Positions 1-10,400 of a stretch of 64,000 bases of DNA are shown here, in pieces. Position 1 is the stretch's first letter, and each line of letters begins with the position of its first letter. The notes under the pieces were generated by a model, which saw nothing but the letters and a program-made list of their open reading frames with translations, was not told where the DNA came from and did no database searches. A program made the position numbers and the translations under genes. Source of the DNA: Closterium sp. Naga37s-1 (Eukaryota > Streptophyta > Zygnematophyceae > Desmidiales > Closteriaceae); assembly GCA_947471745.1 (NCBI GenBank), contig CANJKZ010000080.1:2525501-2589500 (forward strand). Direction: 5' to 3'.

Positions 1-2759
1 AGCTTGTCCGCAGACAAGTCGCGGACAAACGCCCTAGATCCCCAGACCCAAAACGTAGACGCATCGCCAACCTTCCCCGTCCATCGCAAGGTGGGGGAGG
101 TCTCTGGCAAGGAGACCCGGGGCTGAAGGTTGAGCTGATGCGCTGCGTACTGAACCGCAAACGGCCAAAGAAAATGGGGAGCAGCCGCATGGATCATGGA
201 CGTACGAGCGACGTCCATGACCATGCCAATGCGGCGCTCAGCAATCCCATTTTGCTGTGGAGAGGCCGGAAGCGTGAAGGTCTGGCGGATGCCCTGTGCA
301 CGACAGAAGGCTCCCAGACGGGCAGAGGAAAACTCTCCGCCTCTGTCAGAGTGCAGACGCAGAACAGGAAAGTCCGAGCCGAAACTCTCTCTGAGCTGGA
401 GACGAGCTGCGCGGATCCAGTCGATCAACACCTCAGTGACGTCACCCTTGCTGCGCAAGGGGAACACCGTGGTGTAACGCGAGTAGTCGTCAACCACCAA
501 CAGGAAGTAACGCTCGTGACCTTGGCCACGGACGCGGGCGGGGCCCCACACGTCCATGTGAAGAGTCTGCAGCGGAGCCTCTGTCGGAGGAAACTCGGAG
601 GAGTGAGGGGCGGCGCGCTGCCGCCCCTCGACGCAGGGAACGCAGGTAGGGGAAGGCGCCGGAGGGAGGGGAGGGAGGGACCGGGGAAGACCAGAGACAA
701 GGACACGGGAGGCCATGCCTCGGAGACGAGGCAGGGAGGGGTGACCAAGGCGGTGGTGCCAAAGGAGAGTCTGGTGGGACAGGAGACGACACGAGCAGGG
801 AGCAGACTCAGGACCAGACCTGGACGCTGCAGCAAACACCTGACTCGACGCAGCTACCGGACCAGACTCAGCAACCGGAGGAGACTCAGTAGTCAGTGTG
901 TACAGGCTCGACCCCGGCCGACGGGTAAACGTGGCCAAGTGTCAGCCCGTCCGAGCACACGTACAGTGGGTCACCCGCTGACTCGCAGGAGTGAACTGGT
1001 CAACCCCCCGATCCTGTAGATCAGCACCACTCACCAAGTTCGTAGAGAACGAGGGGAGGTAGAGACCTGACAGGGTGCCAGAGGGGGCTGCCGGACACGG
1101 TAAGAAAGTGGAGAAGCGAGCAAGGACAGGACCCCCAGAGGGGTCCGCCAGGGAGACCGCAACCGGCCGACTAAGCGGCGTAAGCGTGGTGCGGTCTCGA
1201 AAGAAGGAGCGGGAAGCACCCGAGTCAAGGGTGAAGGTGTGTAAGGCCTGAGCCGACGTGGTACCTGAGAGAGCAGACTCACCAGCACCTGGGGCAGTAG
1301 ACGCACTAGCACCTAGAGCAGCAGCCTCACCAGCACCTGGGGCAGCAGACGCACTAGCACCTAGAGAAGTAGCCTCAATGCCCGGGTCAGGCGGAACACA
1401 CAGGTAACAGTCACCCTCATCACTAGTAGACACAGCATACATGGCAGCAAGAATAGCATCATAGTCAAGATCAAAGATAGCAACCCCCGCCCTAGACAGC
1501 TCTCCCAAGCGAGGGATCTCAGTGGCGTCAGGGAACTGGTGACGCCAAGCGTCCGTCAGGCGGCCGAAGCAGCGCTGGGTGGAGTGCGAGCCCCCACACT
1601 GCTCACCAGCGCGGTCGCCGGTACGGAGGACGTAGGTACAGGGACCAGTACCCCCACCTCGCTGACGCCCAGCGTACCACTCACGAAGCTGCTGGGGGGA
1701 TGGGGTCTCACGAGTGCGCTGCTGCTGCTGGCGCTGACCACCACCTAAGCCGCCCCGCTGCGCAGAGCCACCCCGACTAGCTCCACCTCCTCCGCCGCCA
1801 CCTCCGCCACCGCCTCCTCCTCCGTTCCCACCGCCACCGCCGCCGCCGCCTCCGCCGCCACCGCCGCCACCGAAGCCCCCACCCCCGCCACCACTCCCAC
1901 CACCACCCCCACTCCCTCCGCCTCCTCCACCTCCACCTCCACCGCCCCCGCCAGCCCCTCCAGCGCCCTTGCCCCCCTTGCCCTTTCCGGTGCGGCGTCG
2001 CCCGCTAGGGGCAGACGCAGCGCCGACCGACTCGGTGCCAACGAAGTCGACGGCAGCAGCAGAGGCAATAGAGGGCAAAAGGGGGGAGGGGGAGCACCCC
2101 TCAAAGACAGGGGCACGCGGGTCACCTCGAGAGGCTCCTACAGCGACTATACTCTTCTCAGCTGCCAGGAGGCGCTCCTCGAGGAGGTCAACGGTGAGTG
2201 TGGTGGGGCAAAGAGAGAGGAAGTGGTCCCTGACCGAGCGAAGGGAGTCAGGGAGCCGGGTGACTATGTAGTAGAGGGTGATGTACATGGGGGGGGGGTT
2301 CTTGGCGCAGAACTCAGCAGGAAGCGCAGCGCGGTAGCGGGTGTCACTAGTGCGAAGGTGCGTAACGAGGTCAGCGACAGTGGGAAAGGCGGCGAGGTCA
2401 GGAAACAGGTACGGCAGTATGAGGCGGCTAAGAGCAGCAGTGGCAGGGGAAGAGTAGCGTGCAACTACAGCGTCGTACAAGGTCTTAGCACTCTTGTACT
2501 GACTAAAGTGCGCACGCTCAGCGGTCGGTAAGTGGCGACGCACAGCAAGACGGGCATCAGCATCGCGCGTGGCCCACTGTGAGCGAACAGTGGTGTCAGC
2601 ATCAGCAGGCGGGGCAGGAGAGGCACCAGAGGTGAGATCGAACAGTGAGAGTCCGTCTGCCCTATCGCACTGTAGGAAAAGCTGCAGGTCATCGACCCAG
2701 ACCTCGAAGTCAACAGCACGACCCTCAGCATCAAAGGTAAGGACACTGGGGGTAGCCAT
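1..2759 (-). pseudogene. Copia Gag-Pol (gag, protease, start of integrase), one in-frame stop
   Basis: The start ATG is at 2759. The first ~250 residues resemble the copia Gag (UBN2-type) domain. A very long polyglycine stretch follows (about 1790-1975), then a Cys/His cluster resembling a zinc knuckle (C-x-Y…GEQCGGSH…RCF), then the aspartic protease active site LDSGAS (near 1215-1235). A TGA at 942-944 interrupts the frame. The same frame continues past it through a GAG-pre-integrase motif (HHRLGHPS) and the integrase core, with the D, D and E residues visible in HMDVWGP, LHSDRGGEF and IAERRIG, to the window start. A single C-to-T change at an Arg CGA codon would explain the stop. The copy is therefore probably inactive, or very recently inactivated. 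Nucleic-acid binding, capsid formation and DNA integration are the family roles; no activity is shown here. Confidence 0.88.
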
Positions 2760-2775
2760 GACAGCAGTGGTCTAG

Positions 2776-3650
2776 CAGGGAGTGATCTCACCAGTCCGGG
2801 TGGGTAGGGCCGGGGCGCGCCAGAAGGAACAGGGCGGCAACCGCGGTAGCAGCGGCTCGGCAGTGGCGGCTCGACGGCGGCCTCGGCGGCTCGGCTGCTG
2901 GGCGGCTCGGCGGCTCGGCTGCTGGGCGGCTCGGCGGCTCGGCGGCTCGGCTGCTGGGCGGCTCGGCGGCTCGGCTGCTGGGCGGCTCGGCGGCTCGGCG
3001 GTTCGGCGGCTCGGCTGCTGGGCGGTTCGGCGGCTCGGCTGCTGGGCGGCTCGGCTGCTCGGCGGCTCGGCTGCTCGGCGGCTCGGCGGTGAAGGGGCCG
3101 GGACGGCGACGGGGCCGGAAGAGGGCGGCGACGGGGCCGCAAGAGGGGGGGGCGACGGGGCCGCGAGAGGGCGGCGACGAGGCCACAAGGGGGGGCGGCG
3201 ACGGGGCCGCGAGAGGGCGGCGACGAGGCCGCAAGAGGGCGGCGACGGGGCCGCGAGAGGGCGGCGACGAGGCCGCAAGAGGGCGGCACTGGGGCCCGCT
3301 AGAGGGCGGCGACGCGGCCGCGAGAGGGCGGCGACGAGGCCGCGAGGGGCGGCTGCAGGGCCGCGAGGGGCGGCGACGCGGCCGCTAAGGGCGGCGGCGG
3401 AGCCGCGAACGGCGGTGACGGGGCCGCGAGAGGGAGGCGACGGGGCCGCGATAGGGCGGCGACGGGGCCGCGAGAGGGCGGCGACGGGGCCGCGATAGGG
3501 CGGCGACGGGGCCGTGGAGGAGGGGCCGCTGAGGGCGGCGCGACGGGCCGCTAGGGGGCGGCGACGGGGTCGCGAGGGGCCGTGAGAGAGGGGGGGGGGG
3601 CGCTAAGGGCGGCGCGACGGGTCGCTAAGGGGAGGGCGGCACACAGGGCG
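2776..3650. repeat. GC-rich imperfect tandem repeats in copia leader
   Basis: Two blocks of imperfect short repeats lie between the LTR and gag of the copia element. About 2870-3090 is built from CGGCTCGGCTGCTGGG-like units. About 3100-3640 is built from GGCGACGGGGCCGCGAGAG-like units. All the long frames across them are by-products of the composition. The block lies in the expected untranslated leader. It could be a structured RNA or simply an unstable expansion. Confidence 0.75.
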
Positions 3651-3735
3651 CGCCTCGGTCAAGAGCGACTCGATCTTAGGGCAGGAAGAAAAAATGTTCA
3701 GTGGTGGGCCCTAGGAAGTTCTTACTAGGGAACCT

Positions 3736-3746
3736 GCTCTATACCA
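3736..3746 (-). other. Primer-binding site of copia element
   Basis: On the minus strand the bases directly after the LTR read TGGTATAGAGC. This is one change away from the common plant copia site TGGTATCAGAGC, complementary to initiator-Met tRNA. The position fixes the inner LTR border. Confidence 0.75.
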
Positions 3747-3871
3747 TGTGAGAATTGAGGAATTGGAATGACTAAGGAAAATGTGGGTACAAGTAGGAAA
3801 CCTAGAAATGTTGTACCCTATAGTGTCTACCCCACTACAGCCTACACAGACTATAGCATATAAGTTTGACA
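3747..3871 (-). repeat. 5' LTR of copia element (125 bp)
   Basis: On the minus strand it starts TGTCAAAC and ends TCTCACA, so it has the TG…CA ends of an LTR. It is followed by the primer-binding site. It aligns by eye with the LTR at 62741-62865, also 125 bp, sharing the TAGTGGGGTA and TTTCTAGG blocks. It cuts the gag of the older element on its right. Confidence 0.85.
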
Positions 3872-4320
3872 GATGTCTGCAGTTTCAAGACGTGCGCGAT
3901 TTGCGATTGTACCTGAAGCGCGTCCAGTGTTTTTTCTTGTCCAGGTGGAGGCTGTTGGTGTGGCATGAAGCTTATGGAGCCGCGTTGAGGCTCGTACGGA
4001 GCAAAGGTAGGTTGCTGCTGGTTTCCGCGCGCATAGGATGAGCCGTCGAGGCTCATTGGAGTAACGCCGTTGTTGTTGTCGCTATTGTTTGATTGCGCAG
4101 GAGCTATTTGCTGGTGCTGCTCGTAGAAGGACATGAAGGAGAAGAATTTCTCCATCATACTTGGGTCGAAGCCTATTGCCTGGTTCGCGGGAGTTTCAGT
4201 AGACTCAGCTGCTGGTCTTGTTGCCGTGCCTCCCTCTGTCTGTAGGCCAGAGGCTGGAGGTGGAGTAGGAGTAGTGCCGGGAGAGCCATTGGAAGAGCTT
4301 CTCTCCTTCTGTGTTGCCAT
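3872..4320 (-). pseudogene. Truncated gag-like N-terminus of LTR element
   Basis: About 150 residues from the ATG at 4320. The sequence is rich in Ser, Thr, Pro, Gln and Asn (SSSNGSPGTTPTPPPASG, NSDNNNG, HQQPPPGQ) with a Phe/Met-rich helix (MMEKFFSFMSFYEQH). No conserved domain can be named. Placement just after an LTR and primer site makes it the start of Gag by position. The frame then runs into the inserted copia LTR and stops. An unrelated host exon is unlikely because the LTR borders are clear. Confidence 0.6.
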
Positions 4321-4381
4321 GTCTTCTGGTGTTGTAGGAGTGTTAATAAAGTTGGATCTTGCCTTGTGAGCTCTCATACCA

Positions 4382-4823
4382 TGTTGGGCTGAGAGAAAAC
4401 CCTTAGGATCTTTCAAGGCTAAGACCCTGAGTAGGAATGTTGTAGTTGCGGAAGCGTTCTTAGTTAACTTTGTTGAACCAACTTGCACTAGTGTGTGAGA
4501 GCAAGAGATTGATTATAGCAAGGTAATACAAGTTATTTATAAAATTACAATGGATATAAAAAGGTGCAACTAACTGTTCGCTGTTGCGGTTCGATATAGT
4601 GACGACTCGGGCAATTGCTCAATACCGAGTCAGTTGTTTGTCCTTGCTGTCGCGCTGTATTCCGCTAAATTAAAGGTCGCTGACCTTTGACCTTCTCGTA
4701 ACCTCCAGCTGTTACTTTCTGTCAACCTCATCGGTTGACTCGCCATTGCTTCGTTGAGATTCGACTCGTTTGCAGTCTATTGTTTCGACACAACATGAGC
4801 GTTTAAATTACTTGTTTCCAACA
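4382..4823 (-). repeat. 5' LTR (442 bp) of the second LTR element
   Basis: Ends are TGTTGG…CCAACA on the minus strand, directly followed by a primer-binding site. An A/T-rich TATA-like stretch lies near 4535-4565 on the minus strand, consistent with the LTR promoter. The flank at 4824-4828 (CTAGG) is the candidate target-site duplication; its partner is lost. Confidence 0.78.
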
Positions 4824-5715
4824 CTAGGAAAGGGTAATTGAAAAAAATGCGGCCGCCAGTCAGTGCAATCAGGGCGTTTTACCCTGATAACGAGAGCCCT
4901 GTTGACCACCTTTCTTATTTCCTGAGTCACCCCATAAGCGTACAACCCAGCTTTCGGAAGACTGGGCTCGGCTGCTTCCCGAACGTCCCTCGCTCGCGTT
5001 GCCTTCAGGTTTGACAAACAGCACCCAACCATTGCGACCCCGCGAACCCCGCCAAGCTAGCCTTCCGCTATATCTGTGCTAGGCCTTAATATCTGTTCAG
5101 TGGTTGTAATCACTTCCGTGATATTGCATTCTGCACACTCTTTTAATAGTTCAACTCATAACATGTACGGATAAGTCATTTGTTATTACGACACTCCGTT
5201 ACAGCTCGCCGTAACACTCAGCTTCGTCTCTGACTTCCTGTCATTCCCGACCCGTCGTCGCGGTTTGTCTATGTCTTTGGATTCATCCTCGCCAACGGTC
5301 TCGATTTGCCATCGTTGCATTCCAACTTCGATGGTTGGTTGCGATTCTGTCAGCAGCGCTCCACCGAAGGCAGCAGCACCACCGCATGCTCATGCCAATC
5401 TCAGTCATAGGCGAACATGGTAGTCATAACCCATGTCAATCTTAGTCTTCCCGAGTTAGTTGTAGGCTGTTGTAATTCCTTGCATAGGTCGTAGCGGTGC
5501 TGCTGGTCGGAGCCTGTCAGAGTTCGTGTTTCTCTCGCCTCCTGGAGGTCTTCCTGTTTGCATAAATTATTTTAAAATGGACAAAAGAAGGAGTATGCTG
5601 ACTAGATCACCGGCTTCAAGCGGTTTTCAAAGAGCGAGAACAGCCTCGACCCGCCTTTCGCCTCCGCAACGGCCCATTGTTTCTCCTTGTTTTAGGGTCC
5701 GCCGTGGGATCTGCC
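4824..5715. other. Upstream region of LPCAT, no gene recognised
   Basis: No convincing coding region, RNA gene or repeat is visible. Short frames on both strands have no recognisable protein features. By position it contains the promoter and 5' UTR of the LPCAT gene. No clear TATA element can be fixed. Confidence 0.5.
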
Positions 5716-7400
5716 ATGGGGTCCGCCATGGATCCCGTTCAGGCTTTCGCCGACCTTATCGGCACGCCCCGTCCAGCCGCGACTTTCCTGCTAGCTAGCT
5801 TCGCGTTTGTCCCGATCGCGTGGCTTCACAGATTCATATCATCGCCTACACTCCGCCACCTGTACTGCACAGTAACGGGACTGCTTCTATCAGCCTTCGT
5901 GTTCGGATGGACGGCAGACGCGCACTTCTTCGTGTGCATGCTCTACTCCATGGCCGTAATGCGGCTGTTTCGTAGACACTGCGGCGTCTTAACTTTCTTC
6001 GGAACGTTCGCGTACTTGATTGGTTGGTAAGTTTCCCTTCCTTGTTCTCTGCTTCTTGGAGTTTCTTTGGTTTTGGAATCGCGAGTCAAAGCCACAAGAT
6101 CAGGACGGTAGCAGCCTTTCATGCAAACGGTTAGCGCCTTCTGCGTCATTGCCAGCTGTCTCAGCGTTTCCGATCTTTGCATCCTCTCCCTTCTAGCCGT
6201 CCTTTCATGCGAACATCCCTCCGTCTCCGCATTCCCCGCTTCAAACTCCTCAATCACCAGCGTTCACATTTCCCGTTTTTCAAGTGTGTGCCTTCCCTCG
6301 TTCGATGATGATCGAATCAATGATGCGATCCGACCTCCTGCAGCCACATCATCATGCGCACCCACGAGACCCGCACGGAGGGCGTGCTCGACTGCACAGG
6401 CGCGCTCACCGTCCTCGCTACAAAGCTCACCGCTGTGGCGTATAACTACCAGGACGGGCTCACGCTGCTGGAGGGGAAGGACGAAGGCGCGCAATCCAAG
6501 GACGAGAAGGAGAGGAAGGAGTTGACCGAGGAGCAGAGACGGCGGGAGGAGCGGACAGAGCGCTCGCGATTGGAGCGGCGAAAGGCGGCGCTGGTTACCA
6601 TGCCGTCGGTGCTGGAGCTGATGGGGTATCTGTTCTGCTTCGGGCTGCACATGACGGGCCCGTTCTTTGAGTTCACGGCGTATGACGACTGGACCCGGCG
6701 ACAAGGGGTACGCTGTCAAACGTGGCATGTGCTTCCATGCCCATGCATACCTTGTCAACAATGGATAGGTGGTCTGGCTGCGGATGCAACATCCATATCA
6801 CCGGGCTGTCTTGTGATGTCATCTCCCCGCACCTCACCACTCTGCGCGTTCCCGCCCATCCCCTTCCGTCCTCACCACCTGCAGATCTGGTCCGCGGGTG
6901 TCAAGCAGCCGCCCATCCTCCCGCCATTCCTCCGTGCGTTCATCCAGGGCGTGCTCTCAGCGCTCGTCTTTCTGCTCGTGTCCCCCTCGCTCGACCTCAC
7001 TCAAATCAGCAACCTACACAAGAACCGCGCCCACCCCGTCCACGTGCGCTGGCTCGTGGCGCACCACGCGTGCATCGTGTGGCGCTTCCGCGCGTACATC
7101 GTGTGGAGCATCACCGAGGCCGCCATGATCACCGCCGGGCTCGGCTTCACCGGCTGGGAGACCCCCACGGGGGACCCTGGGAAGGGCGGGGACGTGAAGT
7201 TGAACGGGGGGAAACTGGAGGGGGCGAAGGGGAATGGGAAGGGCGGTGGGGATGGGGATGTGGGAAAGCAGGAGGGTGATAGGACGTGTGCGGCGCCTGC
7301 AGGGGAGGGGAAGGCACTGTGGTATCGGGCTCGCAACGTGGACATACTGAGGGTTGAGTTTCCCACGAGCTGCCTCGACTTTGCTACCAAGTGGAACATC
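5716..7400 (+). pseudogene. LPCAT: LPCAT/LPLAT (MBOAT lysophospholipid acyltransferase), exons 1-3
   Basis: Plant-type membrane-bound O-acyltransferase that reacylates lysophospholipids (Lands cycle) in the ER. Exon 1 is 5716-6026 (a second in-frame ATG is at 5728), exon 2 is 6344-6707 and exon 3 is 6885-7400 or beyond. All junctions are GT-AG with matching phase. Family landmarks seen in order: LHRF near the N-terminus, CGVLTFFGTFAYLIG, TGALTVLATKL and NYQDG, then VLELMGYLFCFG, and exon 3 with YIVWSITEAAMITAGLGF, RARNVDIL and finally KWNI, whose Asn is the conserved MBOAT asparagine region. Several hydrophobic segments fit a multi-pass protein. A Gly/Lys-rich insert (about 7155-7300) is unusual for the family. 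Directly after the Ile codon the 18-bp satellite begins. The next exon, which should hold the catalytic His, is absent from the window, so the gene is probably broken unless the assembly is wrong. Confidence 0.85.
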
Positions 7401-10400
7401 CCATGTGCTTACTGCCTCCCATGTGCTTACTGCCTCCCATGTGCTTACTGCCTCCCATGTGCTTACTGCCTCCCATGTGCTTACTGCCTCCCATGTGCTT
7501 ACTGCCTCCCATGTGCTTACTGCCTCCCATGTGCTTACTGCCTCCCATGTGCTTACTGCCTCCCATGTGCTTACTGCCTCCCATGTGCTTACTGCCTCCC
7601 ATGTGCTTACTGCCTCCCATGTGCTTACTGCCTCCCATGTGCTTACTGCCTCCCATGTGCTTACTGCCTCCCATGTGCTTACTGCCTCCCATGTGCTTAC
7701 TGCCTCCCATGTGCTTACTGCCTCCCATGTGCTTACTGCCTCCCATGTGCTTACTGCCTCCCATGTGCTTACTGCCTCCCATGTGCTTACTGCCTCCCAT
7801 GTGCTTACTGCCTCCCATGTGCTTACTGCCTCCCATGTGCTTACTGCCTCCCATGTGCTTACTGCCTCCATGTGCTTACTGCCTCCCATGTGCTTACTGC
7901 CTCCCATGTGCTTACTGCCTCCCATGTGCTTACTAGCCTCCCATGGTGCTTACTGCCTCCATGTGCTTACTGCCTCCCATGTGCTTACTGCCTCCCATGT
8001 GCTTACTGCATTACTGCCCATGTGCTTACTGCCTCCCATGTGCTTACTGCCTCCCATGTGCTTACTGCCTCCCATGTGCTTACTGCCTCCCATGTGCTTA
8101 CTGCCTCCCATGTGCTTAATGCCTCCCATGTGCTTACTGCCTCCCATGTGCTTACTGCCTCCCATGTGCTTACTGCCTCCCATGTGCTTACTGCTCCCTG
8201 TGCTTACTGCCTCCCATGTGCTTACTGCCTCCCATGTGCTTACTGCCTCCCATGTGCTTACTGCCTCCCATGTGCTTACTGCCTCCCATGTGCTTACTGC
8301 CTCCCATGTGCTTACTGCCTCCCATGTGCTTACTGCCTCCCATGTGCTTACTGCCTCCCATGTGCTTACTGCCTCCCATGTGCTTACTGCCTCCCATGTG
8401 CTTACTGCCTCCCATGTGCTTACTGCCTCCCATGTGCTTACTGCCTCCCATGTGCTTACTGCCTCCCATGTGCTTACTGCCTCCCATGTGCTTACTGCCT
8501 CCCATGTGCTTACTGCCTCCCATGTGCTTACTGCCTCCCATGTGCTTACTGCCTCCCATGTGCTTACTGCCTCCCATGTGCTTACTGCCTCCCATGTGCT
8601 TACTGCCTCCCATGTGCTTACTGCCTCCCATGTGCTTACTGCCTCCCATGTGCTTACTGCCTCCCATGTGCTTACTGCCTCCCATGTGCTTACTGCCTCC
8701 CATGTGCTTACTGCCTCCCATGTGCTTACTGCCTCCCATGTGCTTACTGCCTCCCATGTGCTTACTGCCTCCCATGTGCTTACTGCCTCCATGTGCTTAC
8801 TGCCTCCCATGTGCTTACTGCCTCCCATGTGCTTACTGCCTCCCATGTGCTTACTGCCTCCCATGTGCTTACTGCCTCCCATGTGCTTACTGCCTCCCAT
8901 GTGCTTACTGCCTCCCATGTGCTTACTGCCTCCCATGTGCTTACTGCCTCCCATGTGCTTACTGCCTCCCATGTGCTTACTGCCTCCCATGTGCTTACTG
9001 CCTCCCATGTGCTTACTGCCTCCCATGTGCTTACTGCCTCCCATGTGCTTACTGCCTCCCATGTGCTTACTGCCTCCCATGTGCTTACTGCCTCCCATGT
9101 GCTTACTGCCTCCCATGTGCTTACTGCCTCCCATGTGCTTACTGCCTCCCATGTGCTTACTGCCTCCCATGTGCTTACTGCCTCCCATGTGCTTACTGCC
9201 TCCCATGTGCTTACTGCCTCCCATGTGCTTACTGCCTCCCATGTGCTTACTGCCTCCCATGTGCTTACTGCCTCCCATGTGCTTACTGCCTCCCATGTGC
9301 TTACTGCCTCCCATGTGCTTACTGCCTCCCATGTGCTTACTGCCTCCCATGTGCTTACTGCCTCCCATGTGCTTACTGCCTCCCATGTGCTTACTGCCTC
9401 CCATGTGCTTACTGCCTCCCATGTGCTTACTGCCCTCCCATGTGCTTACTGCCTCCCATGTGCTTACTGCCTCCCATGTGCTTACTGCCTCCCATGTGCT
9501 TACTGCCTCCCATGTGCTTACTGCCTCCCATGTGCTTACTGCCTCCCATGTGCTTACTGCCTCCCATGTGCTTACTGCCTCCCATGTGCTTACTGCCTCC
9601 CATGTGCTTACTGCCTCCCAATGTGCTTACTGCCTCCCATGTGCTTACTGCCTCCCATGTGCTTACTGCCTCCCATGTGCTTACTGCCTCCCATGTGCTT
9701 ACTGCCTCCCATGTGCTTACTGCCTCCCATGTGCTTACTGCCTCCCATGTGCTTACTGCCTCCCATGTGCTTACTGCCTCCCATGTGCTTACTGCCTCCC
9801 ATGTGCTTACTGCCTCCCCATGTGCTTACTGCCTCCCATGTGCTTACTGCCTCCCATGTGCTTACTGCCTCCCATGTGCTTACTGCCTTCCCATTGTGCT
9901 TACTGCCTCCCATGTGCTTACTGCCTCCCCATGTGCTTACTGCCTCCCATGTGCTTACTGCCTCCCATGTGCTTACTGCCTCCCATGTGCTTACTGCCTC
10001 CCATGTGCTTACTGCCTCCCATTTGCTTACTGCCTCCCATGTGCTTACTGCCTCCCATGTGCTTACTGCCTCCCATGTGCTTACTTGCCTCCATGTGCTT
10101 ACTGCCTCCCATGTGCTTACTGCCTCCCATGTGCTTACTGCCTCCATGTGCTTACTGCCTCCCATGTGCTTACTGCCTCCCATGTGCTTACTGCCTCCCA
10201 TGTGCTTACTGCCTCCCATGTGCTTACTGCCTCCCATGTGCTTACTGCCTCCCATGTGCTTACTGCCTCCCATGTGCTTACTGCCTCCCATGTGCTTACT
10301 GCCTCCCATGTGCTTACTGCCTCCCATGTGCTTACTGCCTCCCATGTGCTTACTGCCTCCCATGTGCTTACTTGCCATTGCCTCCCATGTGCTTACTGCC

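Larger units (their letters stand above)
1..3871 (-). mobile_element. Ty1/copia LTR retrotransposon, 5' portion (3' part beyond window)
   Basis: Reading right to left, the element has a 125-bp LTR (3747-3871), a primer-binding site matching the plant initiator-Met tRNA type (3736-3746), a long GC-rich repetitive leader (about 2776-3650), then gag, protease and integrase running off the window start. The order gag-protease-integrase is the Ty1/copia order. It is inserted into the gag of another LTR element, whose remains are 3872-4823. The left end and its target-site duplication are outside the window. The same family, with an LTR of the same length, supplies the 3' end seen at 62741-64000. 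Confidence 0.9.
3872..4823 (-). mobile_element. Second LTR retrotransposon, 5' end only (LTR, PBS, start of gag)
   Basis: A 442-bp LTR (4382-4823) with inverted ends TGTTGG/CCAACA is followed on the minus strand by a Met-tRNA type primer site (TGGTATGAGAGC, 4370-4381) and an open frame starting at the ATG of 4320. The frame is broken at 3871 by insertion of the copia LTR. Element order and orientation show that this element was there first. The rest is not in the window. Confidence 0.8.

Noticed and set aside
138-1019. Plus-strand open frames opposite copia gag-pol
   Set aside because: Shadows of the high-GC coding sequence on the other strand, with no domain.
2465-3498. Arg/Pro/Ala-rich long frames in the GC-rich leader
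   Set aside because: Low-complexity by-products, open in several frames on both strands.
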